Assembly: GCA_016287245.1 (NCBI GenBank)
Contig: JAEEWG010000029.1
Location: 1 to 34,783, forward strand
DNA from: Clostridia bacterium
GTDB taxonomy: Bacteria > Bacillota > Clostridia > Saccharofermentanales > Saccharofermentanaceae
Direction: 5' to 3'
DNA length: 34,783 nt
Part shown: in pieces, positions 1 to 8,701 of the stretch
Numbering within the stretch: position 1 is the stretch's first letter
How the letters are laid out: each line of letters begins with the position of its first letter
The notes under the pieces: model-generated
Database searches by the model: none
What the model was told of the DNA's origin: nothing
Seen by the model: the letters and a program-made list of their open reading frames with translations, nothing else
Position numbers and translations under genes: made by a program

Positions 1-842
1 TGCAGCAGTCTGACTTCGAAGCTCTCTATGAGGCACTCGAAGGCTATCCGGTAACCATCCGTTTCCTGGATCCGCCGCTTCACGAGTTCGTACCTACAGA
101 AGAAGCTGATATCAAGAAGCTCGCTGATAAGAAGGGCAAGACAGTTGAGGCTATTAAGGCTATGATCGACTCCCTCCACGAGTTCAACCCGATGATGGGT
201 CACCGTGGATGCCGTCTGGCAGTTACCTATCCTGAGATCGCGAAGATGCAGACAAAGGCTGTCATCCGTGCAGCTCTGAACGTGAAGAAGGCTCATCCGG
301 ATTGGAACATCGAGCCGGAGATCATGATCCCGCTCATCGGCGACATCAAGGAGCTCAAGGTCGTTAAGGCAGTTGTTGTTGAGACAGCTGATGCCGAGAT
401 CGCTGCTGCCGGTTCTGACCTCAAGTACGAAGTTGGTACCATGATCGAGATCCCGCGTGCTGCTCTGACAGCTGACGAGATCGCAAAAGAAGCTGCATTC
501 TTCTGCTTCGGTACCAACGACCTGACACAGATGACATTCGGCTTCTCCCGTGACGATGCCGGCAAGTTCCTCGAGGCTTACTACGAGTCCAAGATCTTCG
601 AATCTGACCCGTTTGCACGTCTCGACCAGAACGGCGTAGGTAAGCTCATGAAGATGGCGATCGAACTCGGTAAGCCGGTCAACCCGAACCTGCACATCGG
701 TATCTGCGGTGAGCACGGTGGTGACCCGACGTCAGTTGAGTTCTGCCACAAGATCGGCCTGGATTATGTATCCTGCTCGCCGTTCCGTGTACCGATCGCA
801 AGACTCGCTGCTGCACAGGCTGCCATTGCTGAGCAGAAGTAA
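1..842 (+). CDS. ppdK: Pyruvate phosphate dikinase, C-terminal part (5' truncated by window edge)
   Basis: The open frame runs in from the left edge (first full codon at base 3) to TAA at 840-842. It encodes the C-terminal PEP/pyruvate-binding barrel of pyruvate phosphate dikinase, which interconverts pyruvate, ATP and phosphate with PEP, AMP and pyrophosphate in the cytoplasm. Recognisable family motifs are HEFVP near the start, NPMMGHRGCR, the GTNDLTQMTFGFSRDD segment, and GICGEHGGDP, whose cysteine is the conserved catalytic proton donor. The end SPFRVPIARLAAAQAAI is the normal PPDK C-terminus, so the gene is complete on this side. About two thirds of the usual length of roughly 870 residues lies outside the window. 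A strong terminator follows at once. Confidence 0.96.
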   Translation, partial: QQSDFEALYEALEGYPVTIRFLDPPLHEFVPTEEADIKKLADKKGKTVEAIKAMIDSLHEFNPMMGHRGCRLAVTYPEIAKMQTKAVIRAALNVKKAHPDWNIEPEIMIPLIGDIKELKVVKAVVVETADAEIAAAGSDLKYEVGTMIEIPRAALTADEIAKEAAFFCFGTNDLTQMTFGFSRDDAGKFLEAYYESKIFESDPFARLDQNGVGKLMKMAIELGKPVNPNLHIGICGEHGGDPTSVEFCHKIGLDYVSCSPFRVPIARLAAAQAAIAEQK

Positions 843-867
843 GATCGCTACTGAATAGATTCTAAGA

Positions 868-905
868 AAGACCCGGCGCGGATCTAGCGAGCCGGGTCTT
901 TTCTA
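868..905 (+). terminator. Rho-independent terminator of ppdK
   Basis: The 10-bp perfect stem AAGACCCGGC (868-877) / GCCGGGTCTT (891-900) has a 13-base loop and is followed by a T-rich tail. It starts 26 bases after the ppdK stop. Confidence 0.85.
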
Positions 906-987
906 TTCTTTAATAGTGGGTTGCTCCATAGACTATTTCGCCATCAGGGTACGAATACGCCTGAAGAAAACAGCGTGTAAAACATTT

Positions 988-1014
988 TTGAAAACACAAC
1001 TCTGTTGTTATAAT
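988..1014 (+). promoter_or_regulatory. Sigma-A type promoter for the EF-Tu-like lipoprotein gene
   Basis: TTGAAA (988-993) and a perfect TATAAT (1009-1014) are separated by 15 bases, slightly short of the ideal 17. A GGAGG ribosome binding site at 1031-1035 precedes the ATG at 1044. The gene therefore looks independently transcribed. Confidence 0.55.
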
Positions 1015-1043
1015 GGGCTTAAGGAATAAAGGAGGAAAATCAC

Positions 1044-1934
1044 ATGAAGAAGGAATCATTTATCAGTTTGCTGTTAAGCTGTCTTCTGGCGACAACAATG
1101 CTTTTTGCAGGATGCGGCAGCAAGAGCAAATCTTCCGGAGGATTTAATGTAATCATTTTGGGACAAGTGGGTCAGGGTATGTCTGAAGTAACATCATCCA
1201 TTGCATCCGCTTATGGAGAGAAATTGAGTAATGCAAAAGAATGTAAGAGCGGCAGTGTAACTTATAACGCTCAGAGCGTATCCATTAAATCAGAATCAAG
1301 AAATTACAATATCTACAATCTGCCGGAATACCGTGATGTCTGCAAGAGCATCGCGTCTCAGGGAATTGTGCCTGACGGAGCGGTCCTGGTGATAGATGTA
1401 AGTAGCGGAATCGGACCGCAGACAGTAGAATATATTGAAATGATCAAAGGGTTAGGAATCAAAAACATCGCAGTATACATTTCGAACTGCACTGATTCAC
1501 AGTTAGTGGAGCTCTTAATGACAGACGTCAAGGAATACTATTTTGAAAAGGCCGAATTCATAACCGATTACGATAATTACAGCGAGGAGAATGCGAAGAA
1601 AGTTGTGTCTGTAATGGATAAGTGGACTGTAGAGAATAATGCAACAAAATCCGTTTCCGGAACAACAGTCGGAGTCTATGCTTATGATCTCTCAGAAGAG
1701 GATGGCGGAAAGTATACTCCTATATTCCCGTCAGATAAACTGGAGATTACCATCAACAACAAAACATACAAAGGAAGTTTAGCTACTCCTGATGTTGACA
1801 TGATGATGCCTGGCGATACGAGCCTGGAAATCTTTGAGTTAGAAGAGAATGTGTCTGCAAAAGCCGGAGATAAAGTGACCATCAAATTGGGTGGCGAAAC
1901 AGTAATAGTTGGCGTTGTTATGGAATATTCGTAA
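1044..1934 (+). CDS. Lipoprotein derived from elongation factor Tu (degenerate G domain plus domain III)
   Basis: The 296-residue product starts with a type II signal peptide and lipobox LFAGC (Cys24), so it is predicted to be exported and lipid-anchored. The rest aligns by eye with EF-Tu. Residues 34-165 follow the G domain: NVIILGQVGQGMS (EF-Tu GHVDHGKT), NLPEYRDVCKSI (EF-Tu DCPGHADYVKNM), DGAVLVIDVSSGIGPQT (EF-Tu DGAILVV..DGPMPQT), then VYISNCTD (EF-Tu FLNKCD). Residues 210-296 follow domain III: DLSEEDGGKYTP, DVDMMMPGD and GGETVIVGVV. The P-loop lysine is Met46, the DxxG aspartate and glycine are lost, and the NKxD asparagine-lysine pair is replaced, so GTP hydrolysis is unlikely. Domain II is absent (EF-Tu is about 400 residues). 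The homology is clear to me; the surface role is unknown. Confidence 0.85.
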   Translation: MKKESFISLLLSCLLATTMLFAGCGSKSKSSGGFNVIILGQVGQGMSEVTSSIASAYGEKLSNAKECKSGSVTYNAQSVSIKSESRNYNIYNLPEYRDVCKSIASQGIVPDGAVLVIDVSSGIGPQTVEYIEMIKGLGIKNIAVYISNCTDSQLVELLMTDVKEYYFEKAEFITDYDNYSEENAKKVVSVMDKWTVENNATKSVSGTTVGVYAYDLSEEDGGKYTPIFPSDKLEITINNKTYKGSLATPDVDMMMPGDTSLEIFELEENVSAKAGDKVTIKLGGETVIVGVVMEYS

Positions 1935-1963
1935 GAGTATACTTTCTGGAATTGTACGAACAT

Positions 1964-1995
1964 AACCCCGGAGATTGGTCTCCGGGGTTTTTTCT
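1964..1995 (+). terminator. Rho-independent terminator of the EF-Tu-like gene
   Basis: The 11-bp perfect stem AACCCCGGAGA (1964-1974) / TCTCCGGGGTT (1979-1989) has a TTGG loop and runs into a T tract. Confidence 0.9.
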
Positions 1996-2088
1996 TACAT
2001 GCTATAATGTACTCGGAATGCGGGTATTCCCAAAGAATAATAAACTTGGCTTTAATGACGAAAAAAGCTGTGTTGTTACCAGGATACG

Positions 2089-2937
2089 TTGAGAGAAAGA
2101 ATCAAATTGAGCAGTGGAATATCGATCCGCTTTTTGTATATGAAAGAACCCAGGGAGAAAAGAGAGTTTTTTGAGATATTTGATTTCTCTCCTTCTAAGA
2201 TGAAGGAAGGGAAGCGTTATGAGATCATATACGCTGTCATTGTCCTGTTCATTCTGGCTTTTTTGATGGTGTTTCCGGTGATAGCCGGTATTCTTCTACG
2301 TGCATTCCTGACCTTACGTGGAGTTTCTGATTTGGTGGTAAAAGTGGTATCGCCTTTGGCGATAATTGCTTTGTATGTTGGAGTTATATTATTCATCTTT
2401 GCTGTTGCGGACCATAAGATCCCCATCCCCGGAAGACTCAAGATACCGTCTTATATCTACAAGAAGAAATACTATCTCAACGTGCCTCAGGCGTATAAGA
2501 AGGTGCATTTCGAAGCGGTAAGCGATGACAATATCTTGGATAGGTTTTATCTTAATGGTGCACTTGTCTCGGATGGAGAGATAGAGCAGGATCGTCTGAG
2601 TTATATCTATAATGTGATCAACGATGAGTTTGATCTTCAAGGAAAGGACATTACCATTTATAAGATCTCTACGGCAGATTTCCTCGCGCATTATACGTTC
2701 TTCAAAGCCAAGTATCGTATCCGGAACGAAAGCATATATGTATTGCCGATGTCGGTATTTGGTATAGACCGTAAAGAGTATCTTAGGCGAAAAGAGGAAA
2801 GTGAGAGCAAAGGCTATGAACTTTGTATTGCCGGTTTGAGGAATTTTGCTGATTTTGTGGAAGCCAGATCTGACTACAGGCGCACGACATATCTATATAG
2901 GGATGCTGCAAGGGAATTCTACAAAGGGAAAATGTGA
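2089..2937 (+). CDS. Unknown two-span membrane protein, 5' end probably frameshifted
   Basis: I do not recognise the family. The open frame (TTG at 2089; ATG at 2140 is an alternative) gives a charged N-terminus, two hydrophobic segments at about residues 43-67 and 80-105, then a roughly 175-residue soluble C-terminal domain rich in Tyr, Arg and Asp. Neither start has a good ribosome binding site. An ATG at 2055 in another frame opens 39 codons of protein-like sequence (it begins MTKKAVLLPGYVERKN) and stops at TGA 2172-2174, directly behind the six-T run 2167-2172. Removing one T would join that segment in frame to EIFDFSPSK. The true protein may therefore start at 2055, and the gene may carry a real or sequencing-derived indel. 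It converges on the RiPP operon 41 bases downstream. Confidence 0.6.
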   Translation: MRERIKLSSGISIRFLYMKEPREKREFFEIFDFSPSKMKEGKRYEIIYAVIVLFILAFLMVFPVIAGILLRAFLTLRGVSDLVVKVVSPLAIIALYVGVILFIFAVADHKIPIPGRLKIPSYIYKKKYYLNVPQAYKKVHFEAVSDDNILDRFYLNGALVSDGEIEQDRLSYIYNVINDEFDLQGKDITIYKISTADFLAHYTFFKAKYRIRNESIYVLPMSVFGIDRKEYLRRKEESESKGYELCIAGLRNFADFVEARSDYRRTTYLYRDAAREFYKGKM

Positions 2938-2978
2938 GCTTTTCCATGCGAGAAAAAACTTCAGCGCGAATACTTATC

Positions 2979-4115
2979 TCAAGATTCTTTCCTTTTCTTT
3001 GAGACGCGAATCATAAATACAGTTCCGCAAACAAGTACAGAGAAAAACAGATATAAAAGCAGGAGGATCCTTAGTGGCAGGGTCGAACGGCACCAGAGTT
3101 TATATGCGGAGAACAGGAACAGTGAGATGCCGGCGATGTTAAAGAGTAAGAAGGCGAAAATGTAGATGACATGGAGCGCAGAGAAATGTTTTCTGCGGTT
3201 CTTTTCAAGAAGAAAAGAAAACATGGTCTTCCTAAGATTGTCTATTCCGAAAAGATCACATAAAGCGAAGTAACCATCACCCAGTTTCAAAGGCAGAAGG
3301 CAGGAGATGATCATCATGAAATTCACGTAGATCATTGCAGCTCCGAAGGATTGAAGTCTATCAAAAGAGCAGCAGAGAATGCCGGCGCATAACAATACGA
3401 GGTTGGCAGAGACTCCGGCCAGTGAAACGCGTACCCTCTTTCCTCTGGAAAAGAACCGTATCTGATCGTACTTGAGGAAAACTACCGGGATCACGTCAAA
3501 ATAGAAAGCGCAGGTCAGGCTTTTTATGGGAATTTTAAGCAGGCGGGCGACGAATATGTGAGCGGATTCATGCGACAGATAACTGATCAGGTATGCGACC
3601 AGATAGGGGAGAAGAACAAGTTCCGCATTGTCGATCACTTTTATCCCAGAGCGGGTCGTGTATAAAATGCTCAAAAATGCAAGTGCAGACAGAAGCACTG
3701 CATATATGCCGGCGACGAGACTATATGATACAACTGGCTGAAAATTCAAGTGTTGTCCTTTTACGGAAAACAGACGGATCATCGTTAATTCCGTCTCGTC
3801 AAATCGGTCTCCAGATAGACTGTCTTTCTTTGCATTGGAATTAAATCCCAGTTCGTCGAGTTTTTCAATGATCTTCAGGTATTGCTCATAGGATACGGAA
3901 TCAGAGATGTTCTGGTACGCGGAAATGGCGCCGGACTTTTTCAGAGGATCTATGACCAGCGTAAGTATTTCATATAGACCGGAAGGGATCTTGTAGCAAA
4001 GATCCCGCGCGCGGCTGCCGATATAGTGATCCGTTTTTTTTCGGAAAACACCTTTATCGGAAAACAGGGTACAATCTCCGGTCAGCTGAAATGTCTCCAG
4101 TTCCGTTCTGCTCAT
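2979..4115 (-). CDS. Membrane-embedded HExxH metalloprotease (M50/site-2-protease type) of the RiPP operon
   Basis: The 378-residue integral membrane protein carries the zinc motif HESAH (His182, Glu183, His186) inside a hydrophobic helix. It also has SLAGVSAN at 231-238 and a distal LGDGY (Asp280), the arrangement seen in M50 peptidases that accompany peptide maturation operons. Residues 1-115 form a soluble domain that could bind the leader peptide; I cannot confirm a PqqD/RRE fold. It is the last gene of the minus-strand operon: the upstream radical SAM gene stops (TGA) one base before this ATG, so translation is probably coupled. The likely job is cleaving the modified precursor in the membrane, comparable to YydH in the B. 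subtilis yyd operon. The role is inferred from context. Confidence 0.8.
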   Translation of the reverse strand: MSRTELETFQLTGDCTLFSDKGVFRKKTDHYIGSRARDLCYKIPSGLYEILTLVIDPLKKSGAISAYQNISDSVSYEQYLKIIEKLDELGFNSNAKKDSLSGDRFDETELTMIRLFSVKGQHLNFQPVVSYSLVAGIYAVLLSALAFLSILYTTRSGIKVIDNAELVLLPYLVAYLISYLSHESAHIFVARLLKIPIKSLTCAFYFDVIPVVFLKYDQIRFFSRGKRVRVSLAGVSANLVLLCAGILCCSFDRLQSFGAAMIYVNFMMIISCLLPLKLGDGYFALCDLFGIDNLRKTMFSFLLEKNRRKHFSALHVIYIFAFLLFNIAGISLFLFSAYKLWCRSTLPLRILLLLYLFFSVLVCGTVFMIRVSKKRKES

Positions 4116-4116
4116 C

Positions 4117-5424
4117 TCAGCATTCTCCCAGATAATTGGCTACCGAATAGTGGAGCGAGAAATCAACCAGATTGGCGGTGAACTTTTTCCACATCTCCGG
4201 ATCCTTTCTTACATCAGCAAGCCGGATGATGATCCGGTCGAGGATCGCTTTCTGTTCGAGGCATCTTGCCGGAATGACACTCTTTTCAGAGAAATTCAGG
4301 ACCAATGATCCGCCGGGACACCACATAGCGCAAATGTTCTTGCAGTAACAGTCCCGGCACTCCTCGATATCATATCGGGAAGTCATCGTTTCTTTCTTGC
4401 GGATCTCATTACCGCAACTCATCTTTTCGACATCACACATATAATGCATCTGACAGGGATATATATCACCTGTAACAGTTACGAATACGAATTTTCTTCC
4501 TGCCTGACATTCGCCTTCATATCGTTTGGAGGCAAGATTGCTGATCATTTTTGCAATAAAGACCGGAGGCTGGTATTTCCTGTTTTCGTCCAGCAGGCAG
4601 TCGATCGAATAATCGACAACATCTTCGAAAAATGCTTTCATGTTCTCGTATTCCTGATCTGTGTATCCGTCTTTCAGATCTGCAGTCACAGGAATGATGT
4701 TGTCAAATCCGGCATTGTAATATGTGCTGAAATATTCCTCAACAGTCCCTTTCTTATAGTCTCGGAAGAAATCATTCGCCAGTGTTGATTGGGACGACAG
4801 AAGGAACTGTTTATCCTTCAGAAGCTTCAGTGTCTCCATTACCATGTCAAACGAGCTTTTCCCATTCTTAGCGATTCGGCACTTGTCATTATACTTTTTC
4901 GTTCCATCCAGGCTTATGGAGACATAGAATTTGTGTTTGTTGAAGAAATCGACCATCTCATTTGTGATCAGAGTTCCGTTGGTGATCACGCCGAAAGAAA
5001 TCTTGTGATCGGATTCCTTTTCCACGTACTCGACAAAATCGCGGATCACTTCAAAATTCATTAGAGGCTCTCCACCATAAAAACCGAGAGATTTCAGGCC
5101 GGACTTTGAATGAGCCTTCAGCTTATGGTAGGTGTCTATCAAGGTTTCCAGACTGAGCATTCGTCCACCTGTCCTGTCAAATGTTCCGGAATGGAAGAAG
5201 CAGTAAGTGCATGCCAGATTACATGTTTCACACATACATATATTTGCGGCTTGAATATCCAGTTCGCTGTCGCCGGGAGTCGTCGGATGAACGGTTTTCC
5301 TGTCGTCATGAGCTTCTGCAATAAAAGTATTCGCAGCATCCATATCCTTGAATACATGTATCGCATATGTTTCGGGATGAAAACTGATAACTCTGGAATC
5401 TGTTTGGATGAGATGGTAATTCAT
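4117..5424 (-). CDS. Radical SAM/SPASM peptide-modifying enzyme
   Basis: The 435-residue protein has a radical SAM cluster motif CNLACTYC (Cys68, Cys72, Cys75) that binds the [4Fe-4S]-SAM centre, FYGGEPLMN (115-123) and GVITNGTLI. A C-terminal SPASM-type region holds Cys306, 324, 330, 337, 356, 359, 361, 365, 369 and 388 for auxiliary clusters. This layout resembles sactipeptide and SCIFF-type maturases that build thioether or carbon cross-links on a ribosomal precursor. The start chosen is the ATG at 5424, nine bases behind AAAGGAG; a TTG six bases upstream lies too close to the ribosome binding site. It sits between the ABC permease and the membrane protease, and the likely substrate is the 40-residue peptide encoded at 8579-8701. 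The chemistry cannot be told from sequence. Confidence 0.92.
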   Translation of the reverse strand: MNYHLIQTDSRVISFHPETYAIHVFKDMDAANTFIAEAHDDRKTVHPTTPGDSELDIQAANICMCETCNLACTYCFFHSGTFDRTGGRMLSLETLIDTYHKLKAHSKSGLKSLGFYGGEPLMNFEVIRDFVEYVEKESDHKISFGVITNGTLITNEMVDFFNKHKFYVSISLDGTKKYNDKCRIAKNGKSSFDMVMETLKLLKDKQFLLSSQSTLANDFFRDYKKGTVEEYFSTYYNAGFDNIIPVTADLKDGYTDQEYENMKAFFEDVVDYSIDCLLDENRKYQPPVFIAKMISNLASKRYEGECQAGRKFVFVTVTGDIYPCQMHYMCDVEKMSCGNEIRKKETMTSRYDIEECRDCYCKNICAMWCPGGSLVLNFSEKSVIPARCLEQKAILDRIIIRLADVRKDPEMWKKFTANLVDFSLHYSVANYLGEC

Positions 5425-5451
5425 GGGCAAGTGCTCCTTTCAAGTGTACAT

Positions 5452-7737
5452 TTATTCCTGGCTCCCCAGATCGGTGATGTGTAGCTTTGATAGTCGTATT
5501 TGAAGCAGAAGTAATGATATGACGATAGAAAGTAACAGTGCGAGAGAAGCGAATGCCACGCAGCTGCCTGGAACGAAGTGCGGTACCAGAAGCGTGTGAT
5601 CACGCACCGTAAGATCGATCAATGTACGGATAAGTGTTTTCGATAGAGGAAGGCAGATAATAAGGCCCAGCACTGCGAAAATGACCCATTCCGTTACGAA
5701 TGTGGAGATCACAGAAGCACGGCTGATGCCAAGAGATCTTTTGATGATGATTTCCCGCTCTCTTTCGGTGATCGATGTGCTGGTCAGAGAGAGGAAGAGG
5801 ATCAGAGAGAAAATGGTTCCTACGGCCGCGATCGCCAAAAATGTCAGGGCGGACGTCCTGTTGTTTTCCTGAAGAAGATCGAATTCTTTCTTAACATCTG
5901 TGCAGCGTACGCCGGAGATCTTCTCAAGATGAGAGGCAAGCATTTCCGGTTCATCGGTACGGATCAGTATTTCCGCTGTCTGAGGGAGAGAGCCGAAAAG
6001 AGCGATATATGCCTTTTGACTGATGAATATGCCCTCGCCGAAATGCTGACTGCAGATGCTTCGCAACGTCACTTTTTCAGTCTGATCATCGTCTGTTTTC
6101 AGTTCTACTTCTGAATTGGCAGAAGCTCCGAGATAGTCAGCGATGGATCGGTTAATGGCGAATCCATCCTGAGGGATCTGAAGCAGTTCTCCGGTTTCGG
6201 AATAGATCTTATAAACGGAAAGATCCTCGGGAACGATCATGCAGTTGCCGGAGAATGATCCTCCATTGAAGGAAAGAGTACAGGGGATCTCATACACTAA
6301 ATTGTATCCGCTTACCAAAGCGTCTTTTTCTGCCTGAGCAAGAAGTTCGGAAAGCGCTTCTTTGGAATCTGCGGATACCTTCAGCGAAAAGTCATATGTT
6401 TTATTCATCATTTTTCTCGAGTAATCCGAATTGAAATAATTGACCGCGAGCACAGTGGTGCAAAGCGTCAATCCAAGGGCGATACCGATCACAGATGCGA
6501 GACCGCGGATCTTGTGGCGGAGAAGTGTTCGAATGGAATTCTGTGTCTGGGAAGACAATCGCTTCCATAGAAATCCGATGCGTTCAATCAGAAGGTGGCG
6601 GCTTCGCTTTACTGAAGTCAGATTGAATATCTTTGATACGGGTTGTCTGATGATCTTCAGAGATACGAAGAATGCCACGATCAAAACCAGGATCACCACG
6701 ACAGGCCCGGATAATAAGGCAGGAACATACATACTATGAGCGGCGGGAAACATCAGATCTCCACAGACACGGCCCGATATGAAACGGGACAGACAAAAAC
6801 CCGAGACAGTCCCGAGAAGTGCCGAGATGGCGGAAAAGCATACGATCAGAAGAACGTAATACCCGATGATCCTGCGATCAGGGTAGGAAAGGCTTTTTAA
6901 AATGGCGATGCTCCGGCTCTGTGAAGTGATCAGCCGAGCGACAAAAAAAGCAGCCAGTGTCACACCTATCAGAAGAATGATTATGCCGATAAAGGACCCG
7001 ATCAGAGTATAGTCGCCAGTTGTATTGTTTACCGCGACAAAACTGTCGTTTTCCCGTGTTTGCTGAATGACAGTCTCTTTCGGGCATATCTCTTCGAGCC
7101 GTCTGGTCAGTTCATCTGGGGATGTGCTTCCTGACGATTTCAAAGAAATAGAACTATAGTGATCTGTCTCTTCGAAAAGAATAATGCTTCCACTCATTCC
7201 GTTGAGTTCATTAACGCTGGCGGCATATGCTTCGGAAGCAGATATGTAAAGCCCGTTTACAGTTGTTTTTTTTGCAGAAGATCCGGCAGAGGTGATCTCG
7301 ATCGTGTCACCGGGCTTGATATCGTTGTACCCGGCGAATCCGTAAGAAAGAAGGACACCGTTATCGTCGGCATTTTTCCCCTGCACGATCTTATATGTAT
7401 CCAGAGTGGGTTCCTGAGCATGGATATGAAGAGAAGTCAGAAAAGAATTCCCTTTAAAGTCGACCTGAGCCGGAACAGTCAGTCTTGCCGACACGGTATC
7501 GACCTCGGTAAGTGAGGTAATGCGTCGGATATTCTCTTCGTCAAATGAGCCGGATAAAGTAAAGTCTGAGGTCAAACAATCTTCACAGAGTCTCTCATAG
7601 CTTTTCGCAATATCGGAACCACTCTGCGTGAACGCTACAAACGCACATATGCTGGCGAATATAGTCAGCGCACAGAAGAGTGAGGAACGCCGGTATGTAT
7701 ATAGTCCTCTTTTGACTCTTTTCAGCAGAAGACCCAT
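5452..7737 (-). CDS. ABC transporter permease, FtsX/MacB-like, of the RiPP operon
   Basis: The 761-residue protein has the duplicated FtsX layout: an N-terminal span (about 22-40), a large extracytoplasmic domain (about 45-245), three spans (about 250-360), a second single span (about 405-425), a second extracytoplasmic domain, and three C-terminal spans (about 635-750). The segment TSITEREREIIIKRSLGIS before the last spans is typical of the FtsX fold. It starts four bases after the ATPase gene, and the pair probably forms one transporter. In a RiPP operon this transporter type exports the product or gives self-protection by extracting it from the membrane; sequence alone does not decide which. 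Confidence 0.88.
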   Translation of the reverse strand: MGLLLKRVKRGLYTYRRSSLFCALTIFASICAFVAFTQSGSDIAKSYERLCEDCLTSDFTLSGSFDEENIRRITSLTEVDTVSARLTVPAQVDFKGNSFLTSLHIHAQEPTLDTYKIVQGKNADDNGVLLSYGFAGYNDIKPGDTIEITSAGSSAKKTTVNGLYISASEAYAASVNELNGMSGSIILFEETDHYSSISLKSSGSTSPDELTRRLEEICPKETVIQQTRENDSFVAVNNTTGDYTLIGSFIGIIILLIGVTLAAFFVARLITSQSRSIAILKSLSYPDRRIIGYYVLLIVCFSAISALLGTVSGFCLSRFISGRVCGDLMFPAAHSMYVPALLSGPVVVILVLIVAFFVSLKIIRQPVSKIFNLTSVKRSRHLLIERIGFLWKRLSSQTQNSIRTLLRHKIRGLASVIGIALGLTLCTTVLAVNYFNSDYSRKMMNKTYDFSLKVSADSKEALSELLAQAEKDALVSGYNLVYEIPCTLSFNGGSFSGNCMIVPEDLSVYKIYSETGELLQIPQDGFAINRSIADYLGASANSEVELKTDDDQTEKVTLRSICSQHFGEGIFISQKAYIALFGSLPQTAEILIRTDEPEMLASHLEKISGVRCTDVKKEFDLLQENNRTSALTFLAIAAVGTIFSLILFLSLTSTSITEREREIIIKRSLGISRASVISTFVTEWVIFAVLGLIICLPLSKTLIRTLIDLTVRDHTLLVPHFVPGSCVAFASLALLLSIVISLLLLQIRLSKLHITDLGSQE

Positions 7738-7741
7738 CGTA

Positions 7742-8446
7742 TTACACCGCCCAATCGATTTTGTCGGGTTCGATGATCGAAGAGTTGCGGGAGAAATCCA
7801 CGATACGGCCGTCGCAAAGATGCATGACAGTATCCGCGATCCGCGAGATCTTCTCGTTGTGTGTGATCAGGAGAATTGTCGTAGAAAAGTCCCTGTTGAT
7901 GTTTTTGAGCAGAGTCAGCACTTGGATGGAATTTTTACTGTCGAGAGCTGCTGTCGGCTCGTCGCATAAAAGCACGCCCGGTTTTTTTACCACCGCTCGG
8001 GCGATGGCTACGCGCTGCTGCTGTCCTCCGCTTAATTCGTACGGAAACCGGTCCTTCAGATCAGAAATAGACAGTCTCTCGAGGACTTCTTCAACAGGAA
8101 AAGAATCCGAAGACATATCGGCTACCAGTTTTACGTTCTCATACACGGTAAGATCGTTTAAAAGGTTATAGCCCTGAAATACCATTCCGACAGTATTCTT
8201 GCGATATGCATCCAGCTGCCGTGCTTTCAGTTTCTCGAGCTTATGGCCATCAACATCGATGGAACCGCTGTCAAAGGAATCAATGCCAGCGATTATGTTA
8301 AACAAAGTGCTTTTGCCCGAGCCGCTGGGCCCGAGAACTACAGTAAAAGACCCGCTTCTGATTTTAAAACTTACACTATCGAGCGCCACAACGTCCTGCG
8401 TTCCGGAATGATAGGTTTTTAGAATACGGCTTGCCTTGACTGACAT
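7742..8446 (-). CDS. ABC transporter ATP-binding protein (LolD/MacB type) of the RiPP operon
   Basis: The 234-residue ATPase has Walker A GPSGSGKST (39-47), Q-loop FQGYN, signature LSGGQQQR (138-145), Walker B VLLCDEP (Glu163) and the switch His in LLITHN. The best match is the LolD/FtsE/MacB group, which pairs with FtsX-type permeases. The start is the ATG at 8446 with GGAAGGAAAG just upstream; an in-frame extension to 8494 lacks a ribosome binding site and overlaps the promoter-like AT-rich stretch. It lies between the precursor gene, with a terminator-like hairpin in between, and its permease. It powers export or immunity for the peptide. Confidence 0.93.
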   Translation of the reverse strand: MSVKASRILKTYHSGTQDVVALDSVSFKIRSGSFTVVLGPSGSGKSTLFNIIAGIDSFDSGSIDVDGHKLEKLKARQLDAYRKNTVGMVFQGYNLLNDLTVYENVKLVADMSSDSFPVEEVLERLSISDLKDRFPYELSGGQQQRVAIARAVVKKPGVLLCDEPTAALDSKNSIQVLTLLKNINRDFSTTILLITHNEKISRIADTVMHLCDGRIVDFSRNSSIIEPDKIDWAV

Positions 8447-8486
8447 AAGCACTTTCCTTCCGTGTATTATGATATAATATCTTAAA

Positions 8487-8516
8487 TTGGGCATAAAAAG
8501 GGGGGGCCTTTTTATC
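8487..8516 (-). terminator. Hairpin between precursor gene and ABC genes, probable attenuator
   Basis: Read on the minus strand this is GGGATAAAAAGG, a short C-rich loop, then CCTTTTTATGCCC. The stem is about 12 bp with one bulge and contains the A and T tracts of a bidirectional terminator. It lies between the precursor stop (8579) and the ATPase start (8446), so it could keep precursor mRNA more abundant than transporter mRNA, a common RiPP operon device. That function is inferred. Confidence 0.5.
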
Positions 8517-8578
8517 CCAAACCATGCAGTTCGTGTATGGCTCGGAAGATTTATAGAGATTTGTAATTAATTATCTGC

Positions 8579-8701
8579 TTATTTCCAGCAGCAAAGGAGC
8601 AAAGAACCACCCTGACCAGCAGAGATAACTTCTTCCATCTCTTCGATTGCGGAAAGATCCAATTCTTCAACTTCTACATTGTTCTTCTTTTCGTTATCCA
8701 T
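8579..8701 (-). CDS. RiPP precursor peptide, 40 residues, core probably SLLLCCWK
   Basis: This small gene starts with ATG at 8701, behind AAAGGAGG with seven bases of spacing, and ends in TAA at 8579. The product has an acidic leader (MDNEKKNNVEVEELDLS, then AIEEMEEVISAG), a GQGG stretch resembling a double-glycine cleavage site, and an eight-residue hydrophobic tail SLLLCCWK with two adjacent cysteines, one tryptophan and a terminal lysine. The leader helix plus GG plus cysteine-containing tail, and its place among radical SAM, protease and ABC genes, mark it as the substrate of the operon. I do not recognise the core from a described family. The leader boundary after GG is inferred; other cleavage points are possible because the dedicated protease is a membrane HExxH enzyme. 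Confidence 0.85.
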   Translation of the reverse strand: MDNEKKNNVEVEELDLSAIEEMEEVISAGQGGSLLLCCWK

